This document shows, one piece after another, positions 6,711 to 13,767 of a stretch of 41,010 nucleotides of DNA (positions are counted from its first letter, which is position 1; every line of letters begins with the position of its first letter). The notes below the pieces were generated by a model. The model was not told the origin of the DNA, searched no databases, and was given only the letters and a program-made list of their open reading frames with translations. Position numbers and translations under genes: made by a program. This stretch comes from an uncultured Sphingosinicella sp. (GTDB lineage Bacteria; Pseudomonadota; Alphaproteobacteria; Sphingomonadales; Sphingomonadaceae): positions 1-41,010 of the forward strand of contig CAMPIH010000003.1 in the NCBI GenBank assembly GCA_946886275.1. Direction: 5' to 3'.

Positions 6711-7490
6711 CTAGTCGGCGGTGGCGGTCTGCTCGCGCGCTTCGCGACGCACTTCGGCCCGGCTCATCGCCGAGACCAGCGTCTCGCCGGAGACGCTGAA
6801 ATTGTCCGCGGGAAGCCCGGCGATCCGATCGCCCACCGCGACGAGGACCGTCGAGACAGTACCGTTCGCCGTTGCCTGTAGATCCTGGACCCGGCCGATC
6901 GCCCGGCCGGCACTATCGCGAACGATCATGCCCGGGGCGACCGAGAGCGAGCCGGCGGCGCTGGCCGCGGCGGAACCGGCAGCCGCGAGCGGGCCGAAGG
7001 CGGCACCGCCGCTGCCTGAAGCCGAACCGGAGCCCTGAGCGCTGCCGCCAAGGCCGCCGACGACACCGAGCGTTCCGCCTGCGGCTCCGCTCGCGGTGCC
7101 GGCGACTCCGGCCACGGCTTGGCCGACCGCATCGGTACCGATGGCCTGGACCCCGAGGCCGGCACTGCCCGAGCCTTCGGCGCCGGCCCTGCCCGAGGCC
7201 GAGCCCGAACCGGTGCCCGAGCCGGCGACCGCGTCGAGCGCGCCGTTGCCGCGAGCTCGGCCGGAGGCGCGGGTGTCGGCACGACCGGAACGGGTGTCGA
7301 CATTGCGATCAACGCTCAGCTCGCCTTCGCCGCCGAGATTGCCGTTGGCGGTGCTGTTGACCCCGCCGAGGGTGCCGTTGAGCGTTCCGCCCAGCTGTCC
7401 TCCGAGGCCGCCGAGCAATTGCGCGGAAGCGGGCGCCGCCGCCAGCACGAGCGCGGCGCAGGCACCCAAGAGCTTGATCGATGAAGTCAT
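6711..7490 (-). CDS. Secreted Gly/Ala/Ser-rich protein with C-terminal PRC-barrel-like segment
   Basis: A 259-residue protein with a clear signal peptide (MTSSIKLLGACAALVLAAAP, cleavage after ASA at about residue 23). Residues about 24-180 are low-complexity, rich in Gly, Ala, Ser and Asn, with LGGLGGQLGGTLNGTLGG-type repeats. The last 70 residues look like a compact PRC-barrel-type domain (GMIVRDSAGRAIGRVQDL). It probably acts in the periplasm or outer envelope. It lies 94 nt downstream of the subtilase on the same strand and may be cotranscribed with it. Such proteins are common in sphingomonads, but I know of no defined role. Confidence 0.82.
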   Translation of the reverse strand: MTSSIKLLGACAALVLAAAPASAQLLGGLGGQLGGTLNGTLGGVNSTANGNLGGEGELSVDRNVDTRSGRADTRASGRARGNGALDAVAGSGTGSGSASGRAGAEGSGSAGLGVQAIGTDAVGQAVAGVAGTASGAAGGTLGVVGGLGGSAQGSGSASGSGGAAFGPLAAAGSAAASAAGSLSVAPGMIVRDSAGRAIGRVQDLQATANGTVSTVLVAVGDRIAGLPADNFSVSGETLVSAMSRAEVRREAREQTATAD

Positions 7491-7584
7491 GTGCAGTCTC
7501 CTTGCCACAAAAGCGGGCGCCGAACGGGCGCTCCTCATGGCAAACGACAGCGACTGCGGATTTAATCCCTGGCGATTTCGGAGT

Positions 7585-8856
7585 TCAGCGGCGCGGGAGC
7601 GGCGTTCGGCACGTCCCGCAGACAAGACCCCGGCCGAAGCCCCTGCGATCCCGCTCCGCCGCCTCGGCATCGAGCGAGGCGAGGGCATTTTCACTGTCGG
7701 AATGGCGGTAGAGCCGGCCAGCGACCAGCGGCACCGCGTAGGAAGTCCCACGCACCGCCGCCAGTCCGCCTCCGGGCGCGGCGGCCGCCATGTCCGCACC
7801 GGGCGCGGCATAATCCAGGTGGGCGGCGCGCCCGGCCTCGACGAGCAGCCGGTTGCGCCCGTCCACCGCCGTCACGGCGATCACCCCCGGATAGGAAGCC
7901 GGATAAGCCGGCGGAGCTGCCGGGCCGTCATTGCCGACCGCAGCGACGATGAACATGCCGCGTGCCCGGGCCAAAGACACAGCCCGGGCGACGAGCGGAT
8001 TGCTCGGACCGACCAGGCTCAGGGCGACGATCGGCACGCGTCTCTGGATCATGAAGGCCAGCGCCCGAACCAGGGCCGTGGCGCTGCCGCCTGCGGGGTC
8101 GTTGCCATAGATGTCGGCGACGATCAGGGGCGTTCCCGGCGAGGCGCCGCGCACGCTGCCGCTGCCCGAGGCAAGCGACGCCACGGCCGTGCCATGAGCG
8201 CTTGGGCGCGGAGCGCCACGGACGAAGCCGTGCTGCTCGACCGTTCCGCGAAGTGAAGGATGCTCGGCTACTCCGCCGTCGATCAGGCCGATCGCCGGTC
8301 CGGCCGATCGGCCCTGAGCAAGGGCCGCGCTACCGACGGCAAGAGCGGCCGTCGAGCCGGCGGGGCTGTGGATATGGTTGGCCGCGAACTCGACTCCGGG
8401 CGCCATCCGCCGCAACCGCCTCAGCGCCCGGTCGACGGACCAACGGCGCGGAGTCTCCAGGATCACGGTGGTCAGGCCGAGACCCTCGATCCGTTCCTCG
8501 CTGACGACGACGAAACCTGCCTCCCTCGCCGTCTCCATCGCCGCGGGCGACGGGTCGATGGCGATCACCTGCCCGCGTACGGCCGGTCCGTCGTCGGTCA
8601 TTTCGAGCTGGTCGGGATGGGCGCGGACGAGATCGCGAAGTCGAGCCAGGCGAAGGTCCGCAAGCGCGTCGGCGCGGCGCTCCAGCCTTTCGCTCGTTCT
8701 GTCCAGACTGTCCTGCAGGCCGCGGCCGACTCGGTCGACGGTCTCCCCGACATTCGGGAGCGGAAGGCTGCCCGGCAGGAGCTGGGCGCCGGCCGTCGCA
8801 CTGATCAGCCCGGCGGAGATGGCCAGGATCGCCCTTATCGTCATCCCGAGACTCAT
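7585..8856 (-). CDS. Secreted S8 family serine protease (subtilase)
   Basis: A 423-residue protein with an N-terminal signal sequence (hydrophobic to about residue 20, then TAGAQ), a charged helical region (40-80) and a subtilisin domain. The catalytic triad is complete: Asp193 in GLIDGGV, His221 in SAHGTAVASL and Ser372 in GTSYAVPL, with oxyanion Asn309 in AAVGND. It should cleave proteins in the periplasm or outside the cell. It is divergent from the ECF sigma/anti-sigma pair, a pairing I recall from related bacteria. It may be a target of that sigma factor or act in the same stress response; this is inferred from position only. Confidence 0.92.
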   Translation of the reverse strand: MSLGMTIRAILAISAGLISATAGAQLLPGSLPLPNVGETVDRVGRGLQDSLDRTSERLERRADALADLRLARLRDLVRAHPDQLEMTDDGPAVRGQVIAIDPSPAAMETAREAGFVVVSEERIEGLGLTTVILETPRRWSVDRALRRLRRMAPGVEFAANHIHSPAGSTAALAVGSAALAQGRSAGPAIGLIDGGVAEHPSLRGTVEQHGFVRGAPRPSAHGTAVASLASGSGSVRGASPGTPLIVADIYGNDPAGGSATALVRALAFMIQRRVPIVALSLVGPSNPLVARAVSLARARGMFIVAAVGNDGPAAPPAYPASYPGVIAVTAVDGRNRLLVEAGRAAHLDYAAPGADMAAAAPGGGLAAVRGTSYAVPLVAGRLYRHSDSENALASLDAEAAERDRRGFGRGLVCGTCRTPLPRR

Positions 8857-8892
8857 GATCTTCCTTTGGCCGAACCTTGCTTGCCCGGGGAT

Positions 8893-8916
8893 TAAACGTA
8901 TGCCCCGGTCCGTTTA
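8893..8916. promoter_or_regulatory. Inverted repeat TAAACG-N12-CGTTTA between divergent subtilase and ECF sigma genes
   Basis: TAAACG (8893-8898) and CGTTTA (8911-8916) are exact inverted copies separated by 12 bp, in the 90-bp gap between divergent starts at 8856 and 8947. The symmetrical placement suits a shared operator or overlapping promoters for both genes. It resembles no consensus that I know well. Confidence 0.35.
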
Positions 8917-8946
8917 GTCCAGGACGGTTGGATTGGAGACCGCCTT

Positions 8947-9435
8947 TTGCAGGCTTTCGAGCACGAACTGCTGACGCTGCTGCCCAGGCTGCGCCGTTTC
9001 GCGCGCTCGCTTGCCCGAGACGCCGCCGATGCGGACGACCTTACCCAGGTCGCGCTCGAGCGGGCGCTGAAGGCGCGAAGCCAATGGCAGCCGGGGACGA
9101 GACTGGATTCCTGGATGATGAAGATCATGCGCAATTGCTGGATTGACGAGACCCGGAGCCGAGTACGCCGCGCCCGCACCTTCGCACCCGAAGAGGAGGG
9201 CGCAGCCGTCGGCATCGACGCCCATCACGACATCGAGCGGAGCGCTGCGATGCAGGATGTCGACAAGGCCATGGACTCACTTTCCCCTGAGCAGCGAGAG
9301 GTCGTTGCGCTGGTCCTCGTCGAAGGGCTCGCCTATCGCGAAGCGGCGGCGCTCCTCGACATTCCGATCGGCACCCTGACTTCACGCCTCACACGTGGTC
9401 GCCAGGCGCTGGCACAGATGCTGGAGGCGGCGTGA
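8947..9435 (+). CDS. ECF-type RNA polymerase sigma factor
   Basis: A 162-residue sigma-70 family factor with only regions 2 and 4. Region 2 includes DADDLTQVALERALKA and LDSWMMKIMRNCWIDETRSR. Region 4 includes LSPEQREVVALVLVEGLAYR and IGTLTSRLTRGRQAL, the helix-turn-helix for the -35 box. The start is TTG with GGAG eight nt upstream; no ATG or GTG lies in frame upstream near this point. It redirects RNA polymerase to a stress regulon. The anti-sigma gene overlaps its stop codon. It is not the EcfG/PhyR type, since no nepR or phyR is visible. Confidence 0.93.
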   Translation: MQAFEHELLTLLPRLRRFARSLARDAADADDLTQVALERALKARSQWQPGTRLDSWMMKIMRNCWIDETRSRVRRARTFAPEEEGAAVGIDAHHDIERSAAMQDVDKAMDSLSPEQREVVALVLVEGLAYREAAALLDIPIGTLTSRLTRGRQALAQMLEAA

Positions 9436-10151
9436 TGCAGGTCGATGACGAAATGCTGATGGCCTTCGTCGACGGGGAGCTCGACGAGATTGCGGGCGCA
9501 CGGATCGAGCGGCAGGCCGCCGAAGATCCGGAGCTTCGCCGGCGGATCGAGATCCAGCGGCGCCTTCGGAGCCGGATCGCGGCCCATTATGCGCCTGTCG
9601 CCGAGGAGCCGGTCCCCGACCGATTCCGCGCGCTCCTGGAGAGCGAGGTCGTCGATCTCGCAAGCGCTCGGCCCAGGCGACGATTGGCGGGCTGGCAAAA
9701 TCTCGGCGCGATCGCCGCCAGCCTGGTCGTCGGCCTGTTCGCGGGCCAATGGCTGCAGCTGGGCGGCTCGGGTCCAGTCACCGCCGGGCAGGGAGGTCTC
9801 ATCGCCCAAGGCGGACTCGCCCAGGCGCTGGATACCCAGCTCGCGTCGGAGCCGACTGCCGGGGCTCAGGCCCGGGTCGGAATCAGCTTCGCCAGCACCG
9901 ACGGCCGAATGTGCCGCACCTTCGAAAGCGCCGACCTGACCGGACTGGCCTGTCGTGACGATGGACGGTGGCGACTGGTCGTCACCGCTCCGGGCAACGC
10001 CGCCGGCCAAGGCGAATATCGCCAGGCGGGCAGCGGCAGCCTGATCGTCATGCAGGCGGCCCAGGAGATGATGTCCGGCGATCCGCTGGACGCGGCGGCG
10101 GAGCGTCGTCTGCGCGACTCCGGATGGCGCAAAGTGCCCGCCGGGGATTAA
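9435..10151 (+). CDS. Membrane-anchored anti-sigma factor
   Basis: A 238-residue protein whose ATG shares one base with the sigma-factor stop (TGATG); a GTG at 9432 is a possible alternative. The N-terminal part (MQVDDEMLMAFVDGELDEI) has the short helical form of anti-sigma domains that bind ECF factors. A single membrane helix lies at about residues 92-110 (LGAIAASLVVGLFAGQWL), and the C-terminal 120 residues would be periplasmic. No zinc-binding HxxxCxxC motif was seen. It should hold the sigma factor at the inner membrane until a signal releases it. The nearby subtilase is a possible but unproven partner. Confidence 0.85.
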   Translation: MQVDDEMLMAFVDGELDEIAGARIERQAAEDPELRRRIEIQRRLRSRIAAHYAPVAEEPVPDRFRALLESEVVDLASARPRRRLAGWQNLGAIAASLVVGLFAGQWLQLGGSGPVTAGQGGLIAQGGLAQALDTQLASEPTAGAQARVGISFASTDGRMCRTFESADLTGLACRDDGRWRLVVTAPGNAAGQGEYRQAGSGSLIVMQAAQEMMSGDPLDAAAERRLRDSGWRKVPAGD

Positions 10152-10172
10152 GCGGCGCTCGCCATCCGTTCT

Positions 10173-10188
10173 CTCCGCATCAGCGGAG
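10173..10188 (+). promoter_or_regulatory. Hairpin overlapping the ribosome-binding site of the beta-barrel gene
   Basis: CTCCGC (10173-10178) and GCGGAG (10183-10188) form a perfect 6-bp stem with an ATCA loop. The GGAGGA ribosome site (10185-10190) of the gene starting at 10199 lies partly in the right arm, so the folded mRNA would hide it. It could lower translation of the barrel protein relative to the upstream anti-sigma gene, or end at a processing site. Confidence 0.4.
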
Positions 10189-10198
10189 GAGAATGTTC

Positions 10199-10972
10199 AT
10201 GCGTAAACCTGTTTCTGTCCTGTTCGTTCTCGGAGCGGCGACGCCCGCCATCGCCCAGCCGGCGGCCGAGATTTCGACCGGCGTCGAATATCAGGAAGGC
10301 GATTACGGCACCGGCGAGGGCGTCGAGACGCTCTCGGTCCAGAACCAGCTTCGGGTCCGGTCGGGCCGCGCCTTCTTTTCGGCCTCCCTTCCGTGGCACC
10401 GGATCGAAGCCCCCGGCAACGTCGTCGGCGGCGGCGGGCTGCTCGGGCTGCCGATCATCGTCGACCCGACCCGGCCCTCGCAGCGGCAGGTCCGCCAGGG
10501 ACTTGGCGATCTTCGAGTCGGCGCCGGCTACACGCTCGGCGCTCCCGGCGGAGTCGACCTGACCGTCTCAGGGCAGGTCAAGCTTCCGACCGCTTCCGCA
10601 CGGCGCGGCCTCGGCACCGGCGAGACCGACGTCACCGTCGGCGCCGAAGCCTCGCGCAGCTTCGGATCGGTCACGCCCTTCGCCAGCATGAGCTATACTC
10701 TGCCCGGCGATCCAGAGGCCTATCAATTGCGCAACAGCCTGGCCGTACGCGGCGGAGTGGCGGTCCAGCTGGCGCCAGGAGTGCGCGGCAATGTCAGCTA
10801 CGGCCAGGCGCAGAGCCTGAGCCCGCTTGTCGAGGACGAACGGCAGCTTTCCACCGGCCTCAACGCCGCCTTGTCTGAGCGATTGTCGCTGGGTGTCTAT
10901 GGCAATACCGGCTTGAGCGACGGATCCCCCGACGTCGGGGCCGGAATCCAGATCGGCTGGCGAATCTTCTAG
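10199..10972 (+). CDS. Predicted outer-membrane beta-barrel protein
   Basis: A 257-residue protein with a signal peptide (MRKPVSVLFVLGAATPAIAQ) and a mature part of alternating hydrophobic and polar residues. It has regular turn residues and an aromatic C-terminus (IGWRIF), typical of outer-membrane barrels. The pattern resembles the phenol-degradation MetA-like or transporter-like barrel families. An ATG at 10193 is also in frame; 10199 is preferred because GGAGGA lies 8 nt upstream. It follows the anti-sigma gene by 47 nt and is probably part of that operon. Its substrate is unknown. Confidence 0.75.
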   Translation: MRKPVSVLFVLGAATPAIAQPAAEISTGVEYQEGDYGTGEGVETLSVQNQLRVRSGRAFFSASLPWHRIEAPGNVVGGGGLLGLPIIVDPTRPSQRQVRQGLGDLRVGAGYTLGAPGGVDLTVSGQVKLPTASARRGLGTGETDVTVGAEASRSFGSVTPFASMSYTLPGDPEAYQLRNSLAVRGGVAVQLAPGVRGNVSYGQAQSLSPLVEDERQLSTGLNAALSERLSLGVYGNTGLSDGSPDVGAGIQIGWRIF

Positions 10973-11042
10973 GATCCGCCCCTTCGCAGCAGAATCGGAC
11001 TTATGCGGTTCTCTCTCCGCAGGGTCCCGGTCCTGCGCGTGC

Positions 11043-11067
11043 GGAACCGGGCGGCGGCACGGCGGTT
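11043..11067 (+). promoter_or_regulatory. Weak candidate EcfG-like promoter, or inverted repeat, before cytochrome b561
   Basis: GGAAC (11043-11047), a 16-bp spacer and GGTT (11064-11067) resemble the alphaproteobacterial general-stress promoter GGAAC-N16/17-CGTT. The same stretch is also an inverted repeat (GGAACCG...CGGTTCC), so it may be a hairpin rather than a promoter. It lies about 52 nt upstream of the cytochrome b561 start. Confidence 0.25.
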
Positions 11068-11118
11068 CCCGACCAGACCAGGGAGAAAAGCGATCTACCC
11101 GGAACGGCCGAGGGTCTG

Positions 11119-11790
11119 ATGATCGAAGAGCTCAGAGCCTGGGCCGCGCGCCACACCGAGCAGGATCGCTATTCTCCCGTCGGAATGGCCTTTCACTGGG
11201 TGATGGCCGTCCTCGTTCTCTTCCAGCTCGGCTGGGGCTGGTATTCGGGCTGGCTTCACCCGGGCGGCGACAAGCTGTTCGCCTATCAGGTGCACAGCGC
11301 CGTCGGTCTGCCCATCCTCATCCTCGCCTTGCTCCGCCTGGCGTGGCGGATCATCGTTCCCGGACCGTTCAACGACGCGGACCGCCTGGGCTGGCAGACG
11401 CAGGTCGCCTACGTCACTCATTATCTTTTCTATCTCTGCTTCTTCGGATTGCCGCTGAGCGGCTGGGCAATGTGGTCGTCGATCGCCGAGCCAGGACCGC
11501 TACACCTGGCCGGACTCGTGCCTTGGCCGCAGCTCCCGTTCGAGGAACTCCCGCTCGCGACTCGCTGGGCGATCATGGACGTGGCGGAGGATGTTCATCA
11601 CGTCCTCGTGATGCTTCTCATGGTGCTGGTGCCGGCCCATGTCGGAGCGGCACTGAAGCATCATTTCTGGAATCGCCACGACGTGCTTCGCGGAATGCTT
11701 CCGGAAATTCCCGACGCCGAGGATCCGCGCGGAGCCCGGAGGCATAAGCCGCGAGTGACTCCACCTCCCGAGGGGTCAGAAGCCGGCTGA
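11119..11790 (+). CDS. Cytochrome b561 family membrane protein
   Basis: A 223-residue integral membrane protein with four hydrophobic segments (about residues 23-45, 56-77, 95-120 and 150-180). Candidate haem-ligand histidines are in GMAFHWVMAV, YQVHSAVGLP, YVTHYLFYLC and VHHVLVMLL. This fits the bacterial b561 family that moves electrons between quinol and periplasmic acceptors. The C-terminal 45 residues (EIPDAEDPRGARRHKPRV and on) are charged and probably cytoplasmic. The final 173 nt overlap the 3' end of the di-haem cytochrome c gene on the other strand. It lies beside a terminal oxidase operon. Confidence 0.9.
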   Translation: MIEELRAWAARHTEQDRYSPVGMAFHWVMAVLVLFQLGWGWYSGWLHPGGDKLFAYQVHSAVGLPILILALLRLAWRIIVPGPFNDADRLGWQTQVAYVTHYLFYLCFFGLPLSGWAMWSSIAEPGPLHLAGLVPWPQLPFEELPLATRWAIMDVAEDVHHVLVMLLMVLVPAHVGAALKHHFWNRHDVLRGMLPEIPDAEDPRGARRHKPRVTPPPEGSEAG

Positions 11791-12379
11791 TCCGCTGCAT
11801 GACGTTGCCGGGATCGTTGCGGCGCCGGCCCAGGCGCCAGAGGCGGATCTGCTCGGCGAGATAGGCCGAGGGCTGTCCGGCGAGCGGCGGATTGCCCGGC
11901 CCGACGCCTTCGCCGCCCATCCCGTGACACGAGGCGCAGGCAGGAATACCGCGTTCCGGCGATCCGTCAGTCCACAGGCGCGGCGCGGCCGTCCGATCGG
12001 AAGCCCGAGTGAAGGTGAAGGGAAGCGCGGCATAATGAGAGGCCACGGCATGGCGATGCGCCGGCTCGAGCCTTTTTGCTATGGCCTGCATCATCTTATG
12101 CTGGCGGCGACCGCTCGCATAGGCTTCCAGCTGAGACTCGAGATAGCCGACATCGAGTGCGGCAAGCCGCGGCGTTCCTGCCCCGTCTCCGCCGCCGTCG
12201 AGGCCGTGACAGGTGAAGCAGGCGTTCGCGGCTCCGGCATGGCCGCCGCTCAGGGCGATCAATTCCCCGCTCGACGTGAATCGGTCGGCAGATTCGGTGT
12301 CCACGGCGCTGCACGCGACGAGAAGCGGAAGCAGCGGAAGAAAGGCGCAGTCCGCCAAGACTTTGGGGTCGCGGGCCAT
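11618..12379 (-). CDS. Di-haem cytochrome c lipoprotein (cytochrome c4-like)
   Basis: A 253-residue protein with two haem c motifs, CFTCH and CASCH, about 100 residues apart, as in cytochrome c4 and related electron carriers. From the ATG at 12379 the N-terminus (MARDPKVLADCAFLPLLPLL then VACS) ends in a lipobox, so it should be anchored to a membrane on the periplasmic side. Its start is only 67 nt from the divergent mono-haem cytochrome gene, and its 3' end overlaps cytochrome b561 by 173 nt. It probably shuttles electrons toward the oxidase encoded alongside. Earlier in-frame starts exist but give no export signal. Confidence 0.85.
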   Translation of the reverse strand: MARDPKVLADCAFLPLLPLLVACSAVDTESADRFTSSGELIALSGGHAGAANACFTCHGLDGGGDGAGTPRLAALDVGYLESQLEAYASGRRQHKMMQAIAKRLEPAHRHAVASHYAALPFTFTRASDRTAAPRLWTDGSPERGIPACASCHGMGGEGVGPGNPPLAGQPSAYLAEQIRLWRLGRRRNDPGNVMQRISRLLTPREVESLAAYASGLRADPRRREFPEAFREARRGDSRNDASVPLRHGPAPAP

Positions 12380-12446
12380 CGGTCCGGGAACCTCCGCGAC
12401 ACCGCATCGGTTCCGGAGACGAAACTTCCGAACGATCGGGGGCCGC

Positions 12447-12821
12447 TTGTCGACGGCGAACTTCATCCTGCCTTTGCTTCTTCTCCTGCTCGGCGCGTGC
12501 AAGCCGCCGCCCGACGAACGGCGGCAAATGCCGGGAGCCGATGCCGAACGCGGCCGCGCGGTGATCGAGCGGGTCGGCTGCGCAAGCTGCCACTTCATTC
12601 CCGGAATCCGCTGGCCGGAGGGACGGGTCGGTCCCGCCCTTCGAGACATGACGGAGCGGAGCCTGATTGCCGGGCGGCTGCCGAACCGGCCGGACGTGCT
12701 CGCCGCCTTCGTCAGGAATGCGCCGGCTCTGGTTCAGGGCACCGCCATGCCGGCAATGCCGATCACGGAAGGGGAGTCGCGCGATGTTGCCGCGTATCTC
12801 TACACGCTCAGCGATCGCTGA
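12447..12821 (+). CDS. Mono-haem cytochrome c lipoprotein
   Basis: A 124-residue protein read from a TTG start with GGGGG just upstream. This start gives a good lipoprotein signal (MSTANFILPLLLLLLGAC, lipid-bearing Cys18). The single haem motif C45-ASC-H49 and later methionines (AMPAMPIT, a likely axial Met) mark a class I cytochrome c. It overlaps the subunit II gene by 38 nt and is the first gene of the oxidase operon, so it probably donates electrons to the oxidase. The frame is open further upstream, but that part overlaps the divergent cytochrome gene and looks non-coding. Confidence 0.82.
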   Translation: MSTANFILPLLLLLLGACKPPPDERRQMPGADAERGRAVIERVGCASCHFIPGIRWPEGRVGPALRDMTERSLIAGRLPNRPDVLAAFVRNAPALVQGTAMPAMPITEGESRDVAAYLYTLSDR

Positions 12822-13767
12822 CATCCTCCAGGGCTGGCCTCCGCCGGTCTTCGACCCGGCAGGTCCCTATGCGGGCTCGATCACTACTCTGGCCTGGCTG
12901 CTTTTCGGGGTCGCCATTCTCGTCGTCGCGGTGGTCGTCGCGTCGCTCTGGATCGCCTTGTTCGGCAAGGCGCCGCTGCGGGCGAAGCTTGGCGGCAAGA
13001 CCGTCATCTGGCTCGGCGGGATCCTTTTCCCGATCGTCGTCCTGACCGGACTGCTCGTCTACGGCCTGTCGCTCACCCGCGATCTGACCGCGCCGATCCG
13101 CGGCGACGAGATGAGGGTGAGGGTAGTCGGCGAGATGTGGTGGTGGCGGGTCGAATATCTCGATTCAGGGCGCCTGCCGATCCTCCTCGACGCCAATGAG
13201 CTCCATATCCCGGCGGGGCGGCCCGTCGTCGTCGAGCTTCGATCGAACGACGTCGTCCACAGCTTCTGGGTGCCGCGCCTTTCCGGCAAGCTCGACATGG
13301 TTCCGGGCCGGACCAACGTGATGCGCATCCAGGCCGACCAGCCAGGCGTGTTCGGCGGCCAGTGCGCCGAATATTGCGGCGGTCCGCACGCCTTGATGGG
13401 CTTCGTGGTGGTCGCCCACGAGCCCGAGGAGTTCGCCCGCTGGCTTCGGCAGCGGCGGTTTCGACCAGCGGCCGAGGCGATGTCGCCGGAGGCGGCTCGC
13501 GGCGCCGCCTTGTTCATGTCGGCCGGCTGCGCCGCCTGCCACCGGATCGCCGGGACCGCGGCCAACGGCCTGGCCGGTCCGGATCTCACCCATGTCGGAT
13601 CCCGGCTCACCCTCGGCGCCGGCATCCTGCCCAATAACCGCGGTACCCTGATGGCCTGGATCGGCAATTCACAGGCGATCAAGCCGGGCAATCGGATGCC
13701 GCCCTACAGCGTCCTTTCCGCGGCCGATCTTCAGGCGCTCGCGTCCTATCTCGAGGCGCAGAAGTGA
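12784..13767 (+). CDS. Cytochrome c oxidase subunit II fused to cytochrome c (CoxM-like)
   Basis: A 327-residue protein with two N-terminal membrane helices (about 33-57 and 74-95), then the periplasmic CuA domain: His159 in VVHSFWVP and the CAEYCGGPHALM set (C194, E196, C198, H202, M205). A C-terminal cytochrome c domain carries CAACH at 249-253 and a likely Met ligand in NRMPPYSV. This is the caa3-type layout, in which CuA receives electrons from a fused haem c. It is similar to CoxM of the alternative coxMNOP oxidase of Bradyrhizobium, from memory. It starts inside the preceding cytochrome gene and overlaps the subunit I gene by 4 nt. Confidence 0.93.
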   Translation: MLPRISTRSAIADILQGWPPPVFDPAGPYAGSITTLAWLLFGVAILVVAVVVASLWIALFGKAPLRAKLGGKTVIWLGGILFPIVVLTGLLVYGLSLTRDLTAPIRGDEMRVRVVGEMWWWRVEYLDSGRLPILLDANELHIPAGRPVVVELRSNDVVHSFWVPRLSGKLDMVPGRTNVMRIQADQPGVFGGQCAEYCGGPHALMGFVVVAHEPEEFARWLRQRRFRPAAEAMSPEAARGAALFMSAGCAACHRIAGTAANGLAGPDLTHVGSRLTLGAGILPNNRGTLMAWIGNSQAIKPGNRMPPYSVLSAADLQALASYLEAQK

